From: Desulfomonilaceae bacterium
Lineage (GTDB): Bacteria > Desulfobacterota > Desulfomonilia > Desulfomonilales > Desulfomonilaceae
DNA: 64,000 nt
NCBI GenBank assembly: GCA_041662605.1
Contig: JBAZSD010000003.1
Span: 241,575 to 305,574, forward strand
Direction: 5' to 3'
Of the stretch, positions 28,712 through 37,273 are shown one piece after another. The notes under the pieces were generated by a model. The model worked only from the letters and a program-made list of their open reading frames with translations, ran no database searches and was not told where the DNA came from. Both the position numbers and the translations under genes were made by a program. How positions within the stretch are numbered: the stretch's first letter is position 1; every line of letters begins with the position of its first letter.

Positions 28712-28988
28712 AAGGAAAATACTTGATCGGATTAACAACCCAGGATGGGTGACTATTAGAGGAATTCTGGTCGACCCGTCAAGCCAGTCGGATTCGGAAG
28801 AGTACCTCATGATTCAGCAGGCTATGCGCTCTCTGTCTGAACGGGGTCTGGTCACTTTGTGGCGACTGGTCCTCGAAGCGGATGGATCTGAATTGATGGC
28901 CGTAGCGAGACCTGATCTCGAGCTTGACAAAGACCTCGAGGTTAGAGGCGCCTGGGCCAAAGCGTTTCGTCACGACGTGAGCCAGTAG
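28695..28988 (+). CDS. Hypothetical 97-residue protein
   Basis: I place the start at GTG 28695, 5-6 bases after AGAGGAG, rather than at an upstream codon at 28614. The product (ESEIERKILDRINNPGWVTI..., MRSLSERGLVTLWRLVLEAD) has the helix-rich make-up of a small winged-helix-like protein, but I cannot assign a family. The next gene, a phospholipase D-like protein, follows within about 40 bases, so they may form a unit. Confidence 0.5.
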   Translation: MESEIERKILDRINNPGWVTIRGILVDPSSQSDSEEYLMIQQAMRSLSERGLVTLWRLVLEADGSELMAVARPDLELDKDLEVRGAWAKAFRHDVSQ

Positions 28989-29030
28989 TCATGTTTGTCG
29001 ATAATCTTGACTGAGGTCTCTGCGACAAGG

Positions 29031-29555
29031 ATGAAAACCTTATGGGATAGGGACATTTTTGAAAAGTTCTCTCAGACCCACCTTTGTAACGCGGAGCATT
29101 TCGTATGGATAGCCACAGCAAACATCAAAACGACCTTCCTGAGATACAAGGGGCGATTTATCACCTTTCCGGACTTGATGGCCTCACTCATAAATCGAGG
29201 TGTGTCTATTAGAATCATACACGCCGAGTCACCATCCAGGCCTTTCAGGGATCGTTACGAAAGGATTGACACAAAAGGCGGGCTCAGCGCAGGAGTGGAA
29301 TTTCTTCAGTGTCCCCGGATGCATGCCAAAATTTTCATCGTGGATGGTGTGGTGACTCTCGCAGGAAGCCCAAATTTGACAGGCGCGGGTATTGGAGCTA
29401 AAAGCGCTTCCAAGAGAAATTTTGAAGTAGGGTTCCTTTTTGAAAACCAGGAGTCTACCAAACCTTTTGTAGACTATTTCGATTATATATGGATGGGAGG
29501 TCAATGCCCAAACTGTGGACGCAGGGAAATATGTCCCTGCCCAGCGGACTCATGA
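29031..29555 (+). CDS. Phospholipase D-like protein with one HKD motif
   Basis: 174 residues from the ATG at 29031 (MKTLWDRDIFEKFSQTHLC); a TTG at 28995 is an alternative start. A strand-turn region (FVWIATANIKTTFL) is followed by the catalytic HKD motif RMHAKIFIVDGVVTLAGSPN LTGAG, in which His, Lys and Asp are all present. The C-terminus has a small cysteine cluster (CPNCGRREICPCP). Single-HKD proteins usually dimerise and act as nucleases or phosphodiesterases. There is no signal peptide, so a cytoplasmic, perhaps nucleic-acid-directed role is inferred. Confidence 0.78.
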   Translation: MKTLWDRDIFEKFSQTHLCNAEHFVWIATANIKTTFLRYKGRFITFPDLMASLINRGVSIRIIHAESPSRPFRDRYERIDTKGGLSAGVEFLQCPRMHAKIFIVDGVVTLAGSPNLTGAGIGAKSASKRNFEVGFLFENQESTKPFVDYFDYIWMGGQCPNCGRREICPCPADS

Positions 29556-29639
29556 CAACGCAAACAACAAACCATTCCCGGCGCATAACCCCACCGGTCG
29601 GCAGACAAGACACCTTCATGCCGAAAGACAGTCTTTAGC

Positions 29640-31883
29640 ATGCAACCATCTGAAAAGACGCTTGTAAATGTATCGTTCCCTCTGCCTCTTGAAGGTCCCT
29701 ATACTTACATTGTTCCAGATAGCATGTTGGCAATGGTAGGGTTTGGAAGACGCGTTCTTGCGCCTTTTGGAAAAAAGATTCGAGCAGGCTTCATTGTCGG
29801 GATCAATCCCGGGAGCCCAATCGATATAGAGCTGAAAGAACTTCATGACATCCCTAATGAAGAACCTTGTTTTGATGAGGATTGGTGGGATTTCATTACA
29901 TGGGTTTCCCGATATTATATGACTCCCACCGGCCTGGTATTAAAAACAGCCATTCCAGTGGGTTTTGAAAGACGTTCCGAACCGTGGGTCAAGTTTTCCA
30001 AAGAGGGCAAAGAGTGGCTAAAAGATTTGACACTCCCGGACGGTCAACTGGCTCTTCCCAAGCCATTTAGGCCGGACTCGATTTCGTACAAAAAACTTGT
30101 CTCAAAAATCGGGAAACGAAACGTTCTCGAAGCGCTCAGATTGGGTTTGGCGGAGAAGCAAGAACACATCGCTACGATAAAGCTGAACAAGCTCCCTGCA
30201 GGATTAGCCCAAACCGGTCCTGACAGTAATGCCGATTTGTCAGCAAACTACCCGGGTGAACTTACATCAGATCAGGCGCTGGCTTGCGACTCGATAATTG
30301 AATCCATAAATACTGGAGGATATTCGCCACATTTGCTATTCGGCGTTACCGGTTCCGGAAAAACAGAAGTTTATCTCAGGAGTATTGAACAAACGCTTAA
30401 CAAAGGCATGAGGGCCCTGACCCTGGTACCGGAAATCGCCCTCACCCCACAGTCGGCAGAGCGAATCGTGGAAAGGTTCGGACGGAACATATCCCTGTTT
30501 CATAGTGGAATTACAGACGCTCAAAGAGCCTTGGAGTGGCGACGAATAATGAGTGGAGAGGCGAGAGTGGTGGTGGCGACTCGCTCGGGAATTTTCACTC
30601 CAATTCCGAATCTTGGAATAATTATTGTGGATGAAGAGCATGACACTTCTTATAAACAGGAGGAGAGTTGCCCATATAACGCGAGGGATTTAGCCCTGGT
30701 TCGAGCCAAGCTGCAAGGAATTTGCGTTGTGTTGGGAAGCGCCACGCCGTCATTTGAAACCTTTGAGAACGCAACAAGAGGTAAGATTAGAAGACTAGAC
30801 CTGCCGTCACGATATCATGGAGGCCCTCTACCGTCAGTGCAAGTCGTAGATCTCAAGGTCAGCGGCAAAGGTGGGCAAACATCCAGGAACTTTCTCACCG
30901 AGCCGCTCTTGACGGAAATTAGAGACTCTTTGGAGAGAAAATCTCAAGTAGTTCTTTTTCTTAATCGGCGTGGGTTTGACACATTTGCCCAGTGTCAGGA
31001 ATGTGGGCATCTTTTTAGATGTCCGAACTGTGACATCAGCCTGATTCACCATAAGAAAGCGCAGGACCTTCGCTGCCATCTGTGTGGTTTTTCCCAAACC
31101 GCACCCCCCTTGTGCCCCAAGTGTTCCGGTTCAAAGCTTTATTTCTCGGGAATCGGAACTCAAAAAGTAGAAGAAGAGTTGATCAGGCTTTTCCCTGATG
31201 TACGAATAGAAAGGTTTGACAAAGATTCAACAGGCAAGAAGAACCAGTTAGAAGACATCCTTAAACGTTTTAGGAACCGAGAAATTGATGTGCTTGTCGG
31301 CACTCAGATGATTGTGAAAGGACATGACTTTCCCGGAATATCTCTTGTTGGTATACTTTTTGGCGACGCTTCTCTTAATTTTCCAGATTTTAGGGCGTCA
31401 GAAAAGACTTTTCAGCTTCTAACCCAGGTTGCGGGAAGAACGGGGCGTGATCTTGACCCAGGTAAGGTCATTCTTCAGACTTTTGTGACCGATCACGAAG
31501 TTATACGGTTGTCGGCCCGACACGCTTATGAAGAATTTTTCCAACAGGAATCTGAATTACGCAGGGAGTTATGCTATCCACCCTACGGGTATTTAATACT
31601 GATCAAGGCTCAAAGTTCAAACGAAAGCCGAACTCAGGACAAAGCCTTTAAAATTGCGCAAATGGCAAGGACCCTCAAATCTGATATCCCTCATGTCATG
31701 ATACTGGGTCCTGCACCCTGCCCTCGGCGTAAAATGATTGGGAAATTCAGATGGCAAATCATTCTCAAGAGCCCCGACAGATCGGCTGTGCGTAAGATGG
31801 CCGAGTCGCTCATTGATCAAGGGGTGTTAGACGGGAGTGGCGTCCAGGTTTTCCTGGATGTTGACCCCATAGAATTAATGTAA
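29640..31883 (+). CDS. priA: Primosomal protein N' (replication restart helicase)
   Basis: 747 residues. The N-terminal 3'-DNA-binding domain starts VNVSFPLPLEGPYTYIVPD. Superfamily 2 helicase motifs: I LFGVTGSGKTEVYL, II IIVDEEHDTSYKQEE, III VVLGSATPSFET, and VAGRTGRDLDPGKV. Between them a zinc-binding insert has CQECGHLFRCPNC and CHLCGF...CPKC. PriA reloads the replisome at stalled forks. It is followed by a non-coding 184-base gap. Confidence 0.96.
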   Translation: MQPSEKTLVNVSFPLPLEGPYTYIVPDSMLAMVGFGRRVLAPFGKKIRAGFIVGINPGSPIDIELKELHDIPNEEPCFDEDWWDFITWVSRYYMTPTGLVLKTAIPVGFERRSEPWVKFSKEGKEWLKDLTLPDGQLALPKPFRPDSISYKKLVSKIGKRNVLEALRLGLAEKQEHIATIKLNKLPAGLAQTGPDSNADLSANYPGELTSDQALACDSIIESINTGGYSPHLLFGVTGSGKTEVYLRSIEQTLNKGMRALTLVPEIALTPQSAERIVERFGRNISLFHSGITDAQRALEWRRIMSGEARVVVATRSGIFTPIPNLGIIIVDEEHDTSYKQEESCPYNARDLALVRAKLQGICVVLGSATPSFETFENATRGKIRRLDLPSRYHGGPLPSVQVVDLKVSGKGGQTSRNFLTEPLLTEIRDSLERKSQVVLFLNRRGFDTFAQCQECGHLFRCPNCDISLIHHKKAQDLRCHLCGFSQTAPPLCPKCSGSKLYFSGIGTQKVEEELIRLFPDVRIERFDKDSTGKKNQLEDILKRFRNREIDVLVGTQMIVKGHDFPGISLVGILFGDASLNFPDFRASEKTFQLLTQVAGRTGRDLDPGKVILQTFVTDHEVIRLSARHAYEEFFQQESELRRELCYPPYGYLILIKAQSSNESRTQDKAFKIAQMARTLKSDIPHVMILGPAPCPRRKMIGKFRWQIILKSPDRSAVRKMAESLIDQGVLDGSGVQVFLDVDPIELM

Positions 31884-32067
31884 TAACAACCGCTTTACGG
31901 GAAACTGGAAATGTTATGGCAATGCTATAACATTTCAGAGAAATTGTATTACAATTTAGGTTATGATATCTCGCCTGCTCTGAAGTTACCTGTCTAAAGG
32001 TTCTTGAGGATCGGTCGAGTCAAAAACAGAATTAATTCAGGTCTGGAACTAGCAGACCGGAGGCCTA

Positions 32068-32535
32068 ATGAACAAGACTCGAGTAATTATTATCTCCTTT
32101 GTCATCTTTCTGTTTATAGGAGGAGGAATTCTGATATGGTCAGCGCGTCAAACAGGATACTCTGTCGCTAATGTCCTGCAAGGGCAAGATAAAGCAAAAG
32201 TCGAAAACTCAGACGTTAGACACTTTACCGATGACAATTTCGAAGTGGAAGTGGTGCAAGCGTCAAAGAGTAGACCCATTCTAATAGATTTTTACGCTGA
32301 CTGGTGCTTCCCCTGTCGCATGCTTGATCCCATCCTTCAGGAACTCGCCAAGGATATGCGGGGAAAAGCCATAATCGGAAGAGTCAATACCGACAAGAAT
32401 CTTATCGCCAGAAGATTTGGTATAACCAAAATACCGGCTGTCTTCATAATTAGAGACGGAGAAATTAAAGGATCGTTCTTTGGAGTTGTTCCAAAAGAAA
32501 CAATGGCCAAAGCCTTAAATGAATATGGATCCTGA
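32068..32535 (+). CDS. Membrane-anchored thioredoxin-like protein
   Basis: 155 residues from an ATG behind GGAGG. A single N-terminal transmembrane anchor (VIIISFVIFLFIGGGILIW, about 6-24) places the thioredoxin fold in the periplasm. The redox motif is WCFPC (Cys80, Cys83) instead of the usual WCGPC; the cis-proline follows in TKIPAVFIIRDG. It probably reduces or oxidises periplasmic disulfides; the direction is unknown. No DsbD/CcdA gene is adjacent. Confidence 0.88.
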   Translation: MNKTRVIIISFVIFLFIGGGILIWSARQTGYSVANVLQGQDKAKVENSDVRHFTDDNFEVEVVQASKSRPILIDFYADWCFPCRMLDPILQELAKDMRGKAIIGRVNTDKNLIARRFGITKIPAVFIIRDGEIKGSFFGVVPKETMAKALNEYGS

Positions 32536-32850
32536 TCAAGGAGTTCGGTCCAGGAAAAACCTGACAAGTCTCAGAATTCCGGCTCGGGGGGCCGGATAAA
32601 TGACGACTGGATTTGGGAGTAGAGTTTAAAGGTCAAACTTCCGGAGAATTCTTATGACTGATATCCAGGAACTACTGGCGGTGAGAAGATCCTACCCCAG
32701 TTTGTGCTTATTCAGCCCCCCTTCTTCTCATTAAATAGATAGTTATACCGCTTTAATATTGAATTTTTTTGCAATTTAGGTTATCATCATAACAAATAAT
32801 TATAAATGAGAATTTAAAATTTAACAGATTAAATCAAGAGGGTTTACGAA
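32536..32850. other. Gap of 315 bases without a supported gene
   Basis: An ATG at 32653 behind GGAGAATT opens a frame of 27 codons (MTDIQELLAVRRSYPSL...) that stops soon after a C-rich run, perhaps the stub of a lost gene. Near 32771 the 13-mer CAATTTAGGTTAT recurs exactly from 31952, upstream of the thioredoxin gene. Otherwise AT-rich leader for the next gene. Confidence 0.4.
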
Positions 32851-34083
32851 TTGCCAAAAGCATTTACGGCATTAATACTCATGCTTATTTGTTTTGTTTC
32901 AGCTTCATTCTCCTCCGCTGAAATTGGCTTTAAAAACGGACACACCCTGTTCGCGAAAAAAAGTTCCCACGGACCAATGGCGTCATCGGGGCAGACAAAA
33001 GCGAAACAATCTCAGGATCAGGCTGTAGATGACAGGTCGGTTAACGACCTTAAGAATGAGAATGTCGCCGACGATACTGTAACCTTGCCGGAACGCGGGG
33101 AATTTAAATTGCTGGCTCGGGATCCACTGGATATGCTGAAGCTGGACAATATCAAGCCATTGTACACATCTCCTGCCTTGCAGGGTGAAGGTGTCTGGGA
33201 ATCGTCCGGGTCTCCTCGCGATGGTCGTGGTAGACCACTGGTCTACAAGACCTTTTACCGGCCAAGCGTCGACTTCCCAAACGCTGTCGTGTACATGATG
33301 GTTATAGACATGAGCATGACCACCATGCGTTACTATGTGGGCTCCCAGGAACCGGCCGCTTCGAAGGGTAATTCCGAAGTTGAGCAGGATATGCGGTCTA
33401 AAATACTGGCTGTGACGAACGCCATGTGGATGCAAAGGCATTCCAAGGGGGCGGGCGCGATATTCAGGGGCAAACCGATGTATCCAATGTTATCAGGTAT
33501 GGCCTCTTTAATTGTCTATAAGGATGGATCCGTAGATATAAGGGAATGGACTCCGGACATTCCGGTTGAACTGGTTCAGGACGCCCGCCAACTTAGACAT
33601 CTTATCGTTAAAGATGGAATGGTTGTTCAGTCCGTCCTCCGCAAAGGGAAACTCGAAGATTCCGAGATAGGTTTAGGATTCCTACTGGGAGGCGGCGGAA
33701 AAGACCTGGATGGTAAACACGCATGGTTCGTAGCTCATCGTAGCGCCTTTGGAATCAGGAATGACGGCAATCTTGTCTTTGCCATCGGACATCACATAGG
33801 GAGCAAAGACATGGCCAAAGCCCTTGTTTTGGCCGGATGTGAAAGGGGAATTCACGGTGACGCCAATCCCGACAACATCGTGGCCAACCTTTATATAAGA
33901 GACATTTTCGGGAACATGGTCAGAAAGGCAAAGCTGTCCCCTGAACAAGCTAATTATACGTTGAACAGATATGATGACAGTTATGCCAAGGATTTCTTCG
34001 CATTCTTTCTGAAAGAAGGGTCTTCACCCCCCGCTTCGGCCCTGACCAGGAACTCAGGCTTAACTACCAGAACAAATCAGTGA
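32851..34083 (+). CDS. Exported protein resembling phosphodiester glycosidase (NAGPA) domain proteins
   Basis: 410 residues from a TTG preceded by GAGGG. A signal peptide (FTALILMLICFVSASFSSAE) precedes a low-complexity linker (about 30-85). The C-terminal 300 residues show the order seen in NAGPA/DUF2233 proteins: TNAMWMQ, GAGAIFRGKPMYPMLSGMAS, IVYKDGSVDIREW, DARQLRHLIVKDG, WFVAHRSAFGIRNDGNLVFA and a late GIHGDANP. Such domains cleave sugar phosphodiesters of cell-surface glycans. The match is from memory of the pattern and is moderate. The following TPR gene is 6 bases away, so the two are likely cotranscribed. Confidence 0.5.
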   Translation: MPKAFTALILMLICFVSASFSSAEIGFKNGHTLFAKKSSHGPMASSGQTKAKQSQDQAVDDRSVNDLKNENVADDTVTLPERGEFKLLARDPLDMLKLDNIKPLYTSPALQGEGVWESSGSPRDGRGRPLVYKTFYRPSVDFPNAVVYMMVIDMSMTTMRYYVGSQEPAASKGNSEVEQDMRSKILAVTNAMWMQRHSKGAGAIFRGKPMYPMLSGMASLIVYKDGSVDIREWTPDIPVELVQDARQLRHLIVKDGMVVQSVLRKGKLEDSEIGLGFLLGGGGKDLDGKHAWFVAHRSAFGIRNDGNLVFAIGHHIGSKDMAKALVLAGCERGIHGDANPDNIVANLYIRDIFGNMVRKAKLSPEQANYTLNRYDDSYAKDFFAFFLKEGSSPPASALTRNSGLTTRTNQ

Positions 34084-34089
34084 AAAATC

Positions 34090-34881
34090 ATGAAATATTT
34101 TAAATTCCTTTTTTCGTGTTTGATCGCCTTCGCCCTTGTTACAGGGTCCGCTCACGCGGCGAAGAAAAATCAGGGTCCTTCCGGCGCCGCCGATGAGGCG
34201 AAATCCTCGGAATTAACTCGACAGGCTATAATCAAGGCTAATTCAGGCGCATATGATCAGTCTTTGACTCTGTTTGACGCTGCGGTTAAAGCCTGGAATA
34301 GGAACCCCGCCGCTTTTTACAACCGCGGCAAGGTGTGGATGATACAGGGCAAATACGATCGGGCCATAGGGGATTTCGACAAGGCGCTGAAACTTAATCC
34401 GGAACTTGCTAGTGGATACCTGGCCCGGGGAATGGCTTTCAGACTGGCTGGAGACTTTTCCCGCTCTGTAAAGGACTTTACCAAAGTGTTGACAGTAGAT
34501 CCAAAAAACACTAATGCGCTTATTCACCGGGCGGCCATATATTTTGACATGGGCGAACATGAAAGCGCTTTACAGGATCTTGACAGGATTCTCTCCCTGA
34601 ATCCCAAGATGGTCGACGCATTGGGAAATCGAGCGTACATTCTCGAGCAAATGGGCAGATATGACGAAGCCGTAAATGACCTGGGAGCGATGATTGCGAC
34701 GGATTCCAATAACGTAATGGCGCTTAAACACCTTGGCCACATATCGAGACAAAAAGGCGAATTTGACAAGGCGCTTCGCTGGTATCAGATGGCGTTGAAG
34801 GTAGAACCTTCCCCAAATGTCCGAACACGGATCCAGGATGAAATTTCGGAACTTCAAAAGAAGGTTGGTTCGTCCAAGTAG
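34090..34881 (+). CDS. Exported tetratricopeptide-repeat protein
   Basis: 263 residues. The signal peptide (KFLFSCLIAFALVTGSAHA) is cleaved near 24. About six TPR units follow from residue 40, e.g. AFYNRGKVWMIQGKYDRAIG, DFDKALKLNPELASGYLARG and ALKHLGHISRQKGEFDKALR, with the canonical W/L-G-Y/A-A-P spacing. TPR proteins in the periplasm serve as scaffolds. Only 6 bases separate it from the NAGPA-like gene, suggesting a shared envelope function. Confidence 0.87.
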   Translation: MKYFKFLFSCLIAFALVTGSAHAAKKNQGPSGAADEAKSSELTRQAIIKANSGAYDQSLTLFDAAVKAWNRNPAAFYNRGKVWMIQGKYDRAIGDFDKALKLNPELASGYLARGMAFRLAGDFSRSVKDFTKVLTVDPKNTNALIHRAAIYFDMGEHESALQDLDRILSLNPKMVDALGNRAYILEQMGRYDEAVNDLGAMIATDSNNVMALKHLGHISRQKGEFDKALRWYQMALKVEPSPNVRTRIQDEISELQKKVGSSK

Positions 34882-35043
34882 GCCTATTAAGCCTTCTGTT
34901 CCTGTGTCAGACCAGGATGGTGTATCCAACCCCTTGAAACGGGACAGCGACTGAACTGGTTCAATCGAGCGCGTCCGAATTCTGAGATGGTCTGCAATCG
35001 GGAATCCTCATACAATATTCATCATCTTAACGGGCTAAGACAC

Positions 35044-35073
35044 CAAAGAATTGACTCCTGAATCAATTCTTTG
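35044..35073. promoter_or_regulatory. Perfect 11-bp palindrome upstream of etfBA
   Basis: CAAAGAATTGA (35044-35054) and TCAATTCTTTG (35063-35073) are perfect inverted repeats with an 8-base spacer. The site ends 11 bases before the -35 box at 35085. It is AT-rich and lacks a T tract, so an operator is more likely than a terminator. Confidence 0.5.
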
Positions 35074-35084
35074 ATCTATTTCTC

Positions 35085-35114
35085 TTGACTCATCTGGCCA
35101 TTCTTCTCTAATAT
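35085..35114 (+). promoter_or_regulatory. Candidate sigma-70 promoter of etfBA
   Basis: TTGACT (35085-35090) and TAATAT (35109-35114) are separated by 18 bases. It lies 171 bases before the etfB start and directly downstream of the 35044-35073 palindrome. Confidence 0.5.
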
Positions 35115-35285
35115 TATTAGTTCCATAGGTCCAAGGAAGTTTGACTCGCCCGAAGCCTGACAACCTAATTAATACGTTTTTTTGTCCTATGGATTTTCAG
35201 AAGCCCTGAGGCTAATAGCCTCTGTAATACCCTGAAATCAGAACAACTTTGTCTGATCCGAGTCGATTTGAAAGGAGAGCAACAA

Positions 35286-36065
35286 GTGAAATCTCTGGTA
35301 TGTCTTAAACAGGTCCCTGATACAGAAACACAGATAAAGGTTAACGCTGACGGATCGGGGATTGTGACGGACGGCATCAAATATGTCATCAATCCTTATG
35401 ATGAGTTCAGCGTTGAAGAGGCTTTGCGTCTCAAAGAAAAATTCAAAGCTGGAGAGGTAGTAATCCTCAGCGTCGGGCCTGATAGACTTGTCGAAGCCAT
35501 TCGTACCGCGCTGGCTATGGGAGCTGACCGTGGAGTCCACGTCTGCGACGACGCCGTCAACAACGCCGATCCTTTTGTAATGGCCCAAACCCTTGCAGCA
35601 GCAGCGGCCAATATTGATTGTGACATAATATTCTGCGGTCATCGGGCTATAGATGACGACTTTGCCGAAACAGGAGCTATGCTTGCTGAATTACTAAAGA
35701 TCCCCCAGATTACATTAGTAACAAAAATTGAAGTTTCCGCTGATAAAAAGTCCGTCATTTGTGAAAGAGACATTGAAGGCGGCAAGGAAACCGTCGAATC
35801 TCCCCTGCCTTGTGTTGTCACTTCCCAAAAAGGACTCAATGAGCCTAGATACGCGTCCTTGCCCGGCATCATGAAGGCCAAGAAAAAACCAGTCGAAAAG
35901 AAAACTCTTTCTGATCTCGGCATTTCCACTGAAGCAAAACTTGCGACCACAAATTTTTCAATGCCCGCAGCTCGCCAGGCCGGAAAGAAATATGAAGGCA
36001 TGGAACCGCAAGACGTGGCCAAGACGGTGGTCCAGGCCCTGAGGTCCGAGGCCAAGGTAATATAA
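35286..36065 (+). CDS. etfB: Electron transfer flavoprotein beta subunit
   Basis: 259 residues from GTG 35286 (VKSLVCLKQVPDTETQIKVN), set by AAGGAGAG 7 bases upstream; the in-frame TTG at 35268 lies before that site. The N-terminus and the segments YVINPYDEFSVEEALRLKE and AMGADRGVHVCDD are typical EtfB; IFCGHRAIDDDFAETGAMLA is the AMP-binding region. With EtfA it carries electrons between flavin dehydrogenases and the quinone pool or a bifurcating partner. Forms an operon with etfA 52 bases downstream. Confidence 0.95.
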   Translation: MKSLVCLKQVPDTETQIKVNADGSGIVTDGIKYVINPYDEFSVEEALRLKEKFKAGEVVILSVGPDRLVEAIRTALAMGADRGVHVCDDAVNNADPFVMAQTLAAAAANIDCDIIFCGHRAIDDDFAETGAMLAELLKIPQITLVTKIEVSADKKSVICERDIEGGKETVESPLPCVVTSQKGLNEPRYASLPGIMKAKKKPVEKKTLSDLGISTEAKLATTNFSMPAARQAGKKYEGMEPQDVAKTVVQALRSEAKVI

Positions 36066-36117
36066 CCACCACTAACAAGTCATCTATTGGCTTACATAAT
36101 ATGGAGGCTTTAATACA

Positions 36118-37098
36118 ATGTCTAAAGTTTTGATATATGCGGAAATTAAAGCGGGCAAGATTAAGAAATCAGCGTTCGAGCTTGCAAGTGAGGGCAGGAA
36201 ACTGGCCGACGCGTTGGGAGGCGATCTGGGAGCGGCGCTTATAGGGCCCGGCCTGGAGTCCTTCGCCGCCGATCTGGCCAAGTATGGTGTGGACACTGTT
36301 TACACTATCGAAGCCCCTGAACTGGAAACCTATAATTCAGAATATTTTGCCCAGGCTCTAGCCCATCTGGTGAATGAAACAAAACCTGAAATAGTCTTGA
36401 TGAGCCACACTATGCAAGGCAAAGACCTCGCCCCAAGGACAGCCGCAAAACTAGGCATGGCAGTAATGGCGGACTGTATTTCTTTCAGGCTCGAAGGTAC
36501 CACCCTGATTGGCAAACGTCCGATGTACGCAGGCAAGTGTTTCGCTGAATGTTCAGCGACTGGGTCCCCTCAAATTGCAACGGCCAGACCAAATGTACTG
36601 GAAACCGCGGAAAATCCAAAAGCCGGTAGTCTGTCCAAGATCGCCTTTAGTGTGGACACAAGCCGCTCTACATACGTAACAAAAGACCTTAACCTTGACA
36701 CAAGCGGCAAGGTTGACCTTACAGAAGCTGAGATAATAGTTTCCGGCGGTAGAGGCATGGGTGGATCAGACTACACATTGCTTGAAGAAATGGCCTCTAT
36801 TTTCGGATCAAGAGCTACCATCGGCGCGTCTAGAGCCGCGGTGGACGCCGGCTGGCGGAAGCATTCCGATCAGGTGGGACAAACAGGAAAAACTGTTACT
36901 CCCAACCTATATATTGCTTGTGGAATTTCAGGTTCGATACAGCACCTGGCAGGTATGGGATCATCAAAAGTCATAGTTGCCATAAACAAGGACACGGAAG
37001 CTCCAATCTTTACAAAGGCTGACTTCGGAATAGTTGGAGACCTTTTCAAGGTAGTTCCCGAGTTCAACAAAGAGCTGAAAGCCATACTGGCCGAATAA
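36118..37098 (+). CDS. etfA: Electron transfer flavoprotein alpha subunit
   Basis: 326 residues. The N-terminal domain is Rossmann-like (VLIYAEIKAGKIKKSAFEL). The C-terminal FAD domain has IIVSGGRGMGG, ATIGASRAAVDAGWRKHSDQ, VGQTGKTVTPNLYIACGISG and INKDTEAPIFTKADFGIVGD, as in EtfA. No acyl-CoA dehydrogenase, FixC or Fe-S oxidoreductase gene is next to it, so the redox partner cannot be named from this window. Confidence 0.96.
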   Translation: MSKVLIYAEIKAGKIKKSAFELASEGRKLADALGGDLGAALIGPGLESFAADLAKYGVDTVYTIEAPELETYNSEYFAQALAHLVNETKPEIVLMSHTMQGKDLAPRTAAKLGMAVMADCISFRLEGTTLIGKRPMYAGKCFAECSATGSPQIATARPNVLETAENPKAGSLSKIAFSVDTSRSTYVTKDLNLDTSGKVDLTEAEIIVSGGRGMGGSDYTLLEEMASIFGSRATIGASRAAVDAGWRKHSDQVGQTGKTVTPNLYIACGISGSIQHLAGMGSSKVIVAINKDTEAPIFTKADFGIVGDLFKVVPEFNKELKAILAE

Positions 37099-37120
37099 TT
37101 CATCCGCTTGATAATTTGGG

Positions 37121-37144
37121 AGTGGGATAACTATATGTCCCACT
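37121..37144 (+). terminator. Possible terminator after etfA
   Basis: AGTGGGA (37121-37127) can pair with TCCCACT (37138-37144), with a 10-base loop. The run that follows (TCCAGTCCCCTTCCC) is pyrimidine-rich but not a T tract, so the call is weak. Confidence 0.35.
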
Positions 37145-37273
37145 TCCAGTCCCCTTCCCTTCCATATCAATTCCTCAACAAAAATCTAAGTTGATTTCTG
37201 GTCCATGATAACCATATTTTATCTGTTTGAAGTTGTTGAATTTTAGACTTTTCCTGAAGCCTGGATTGAGAAT

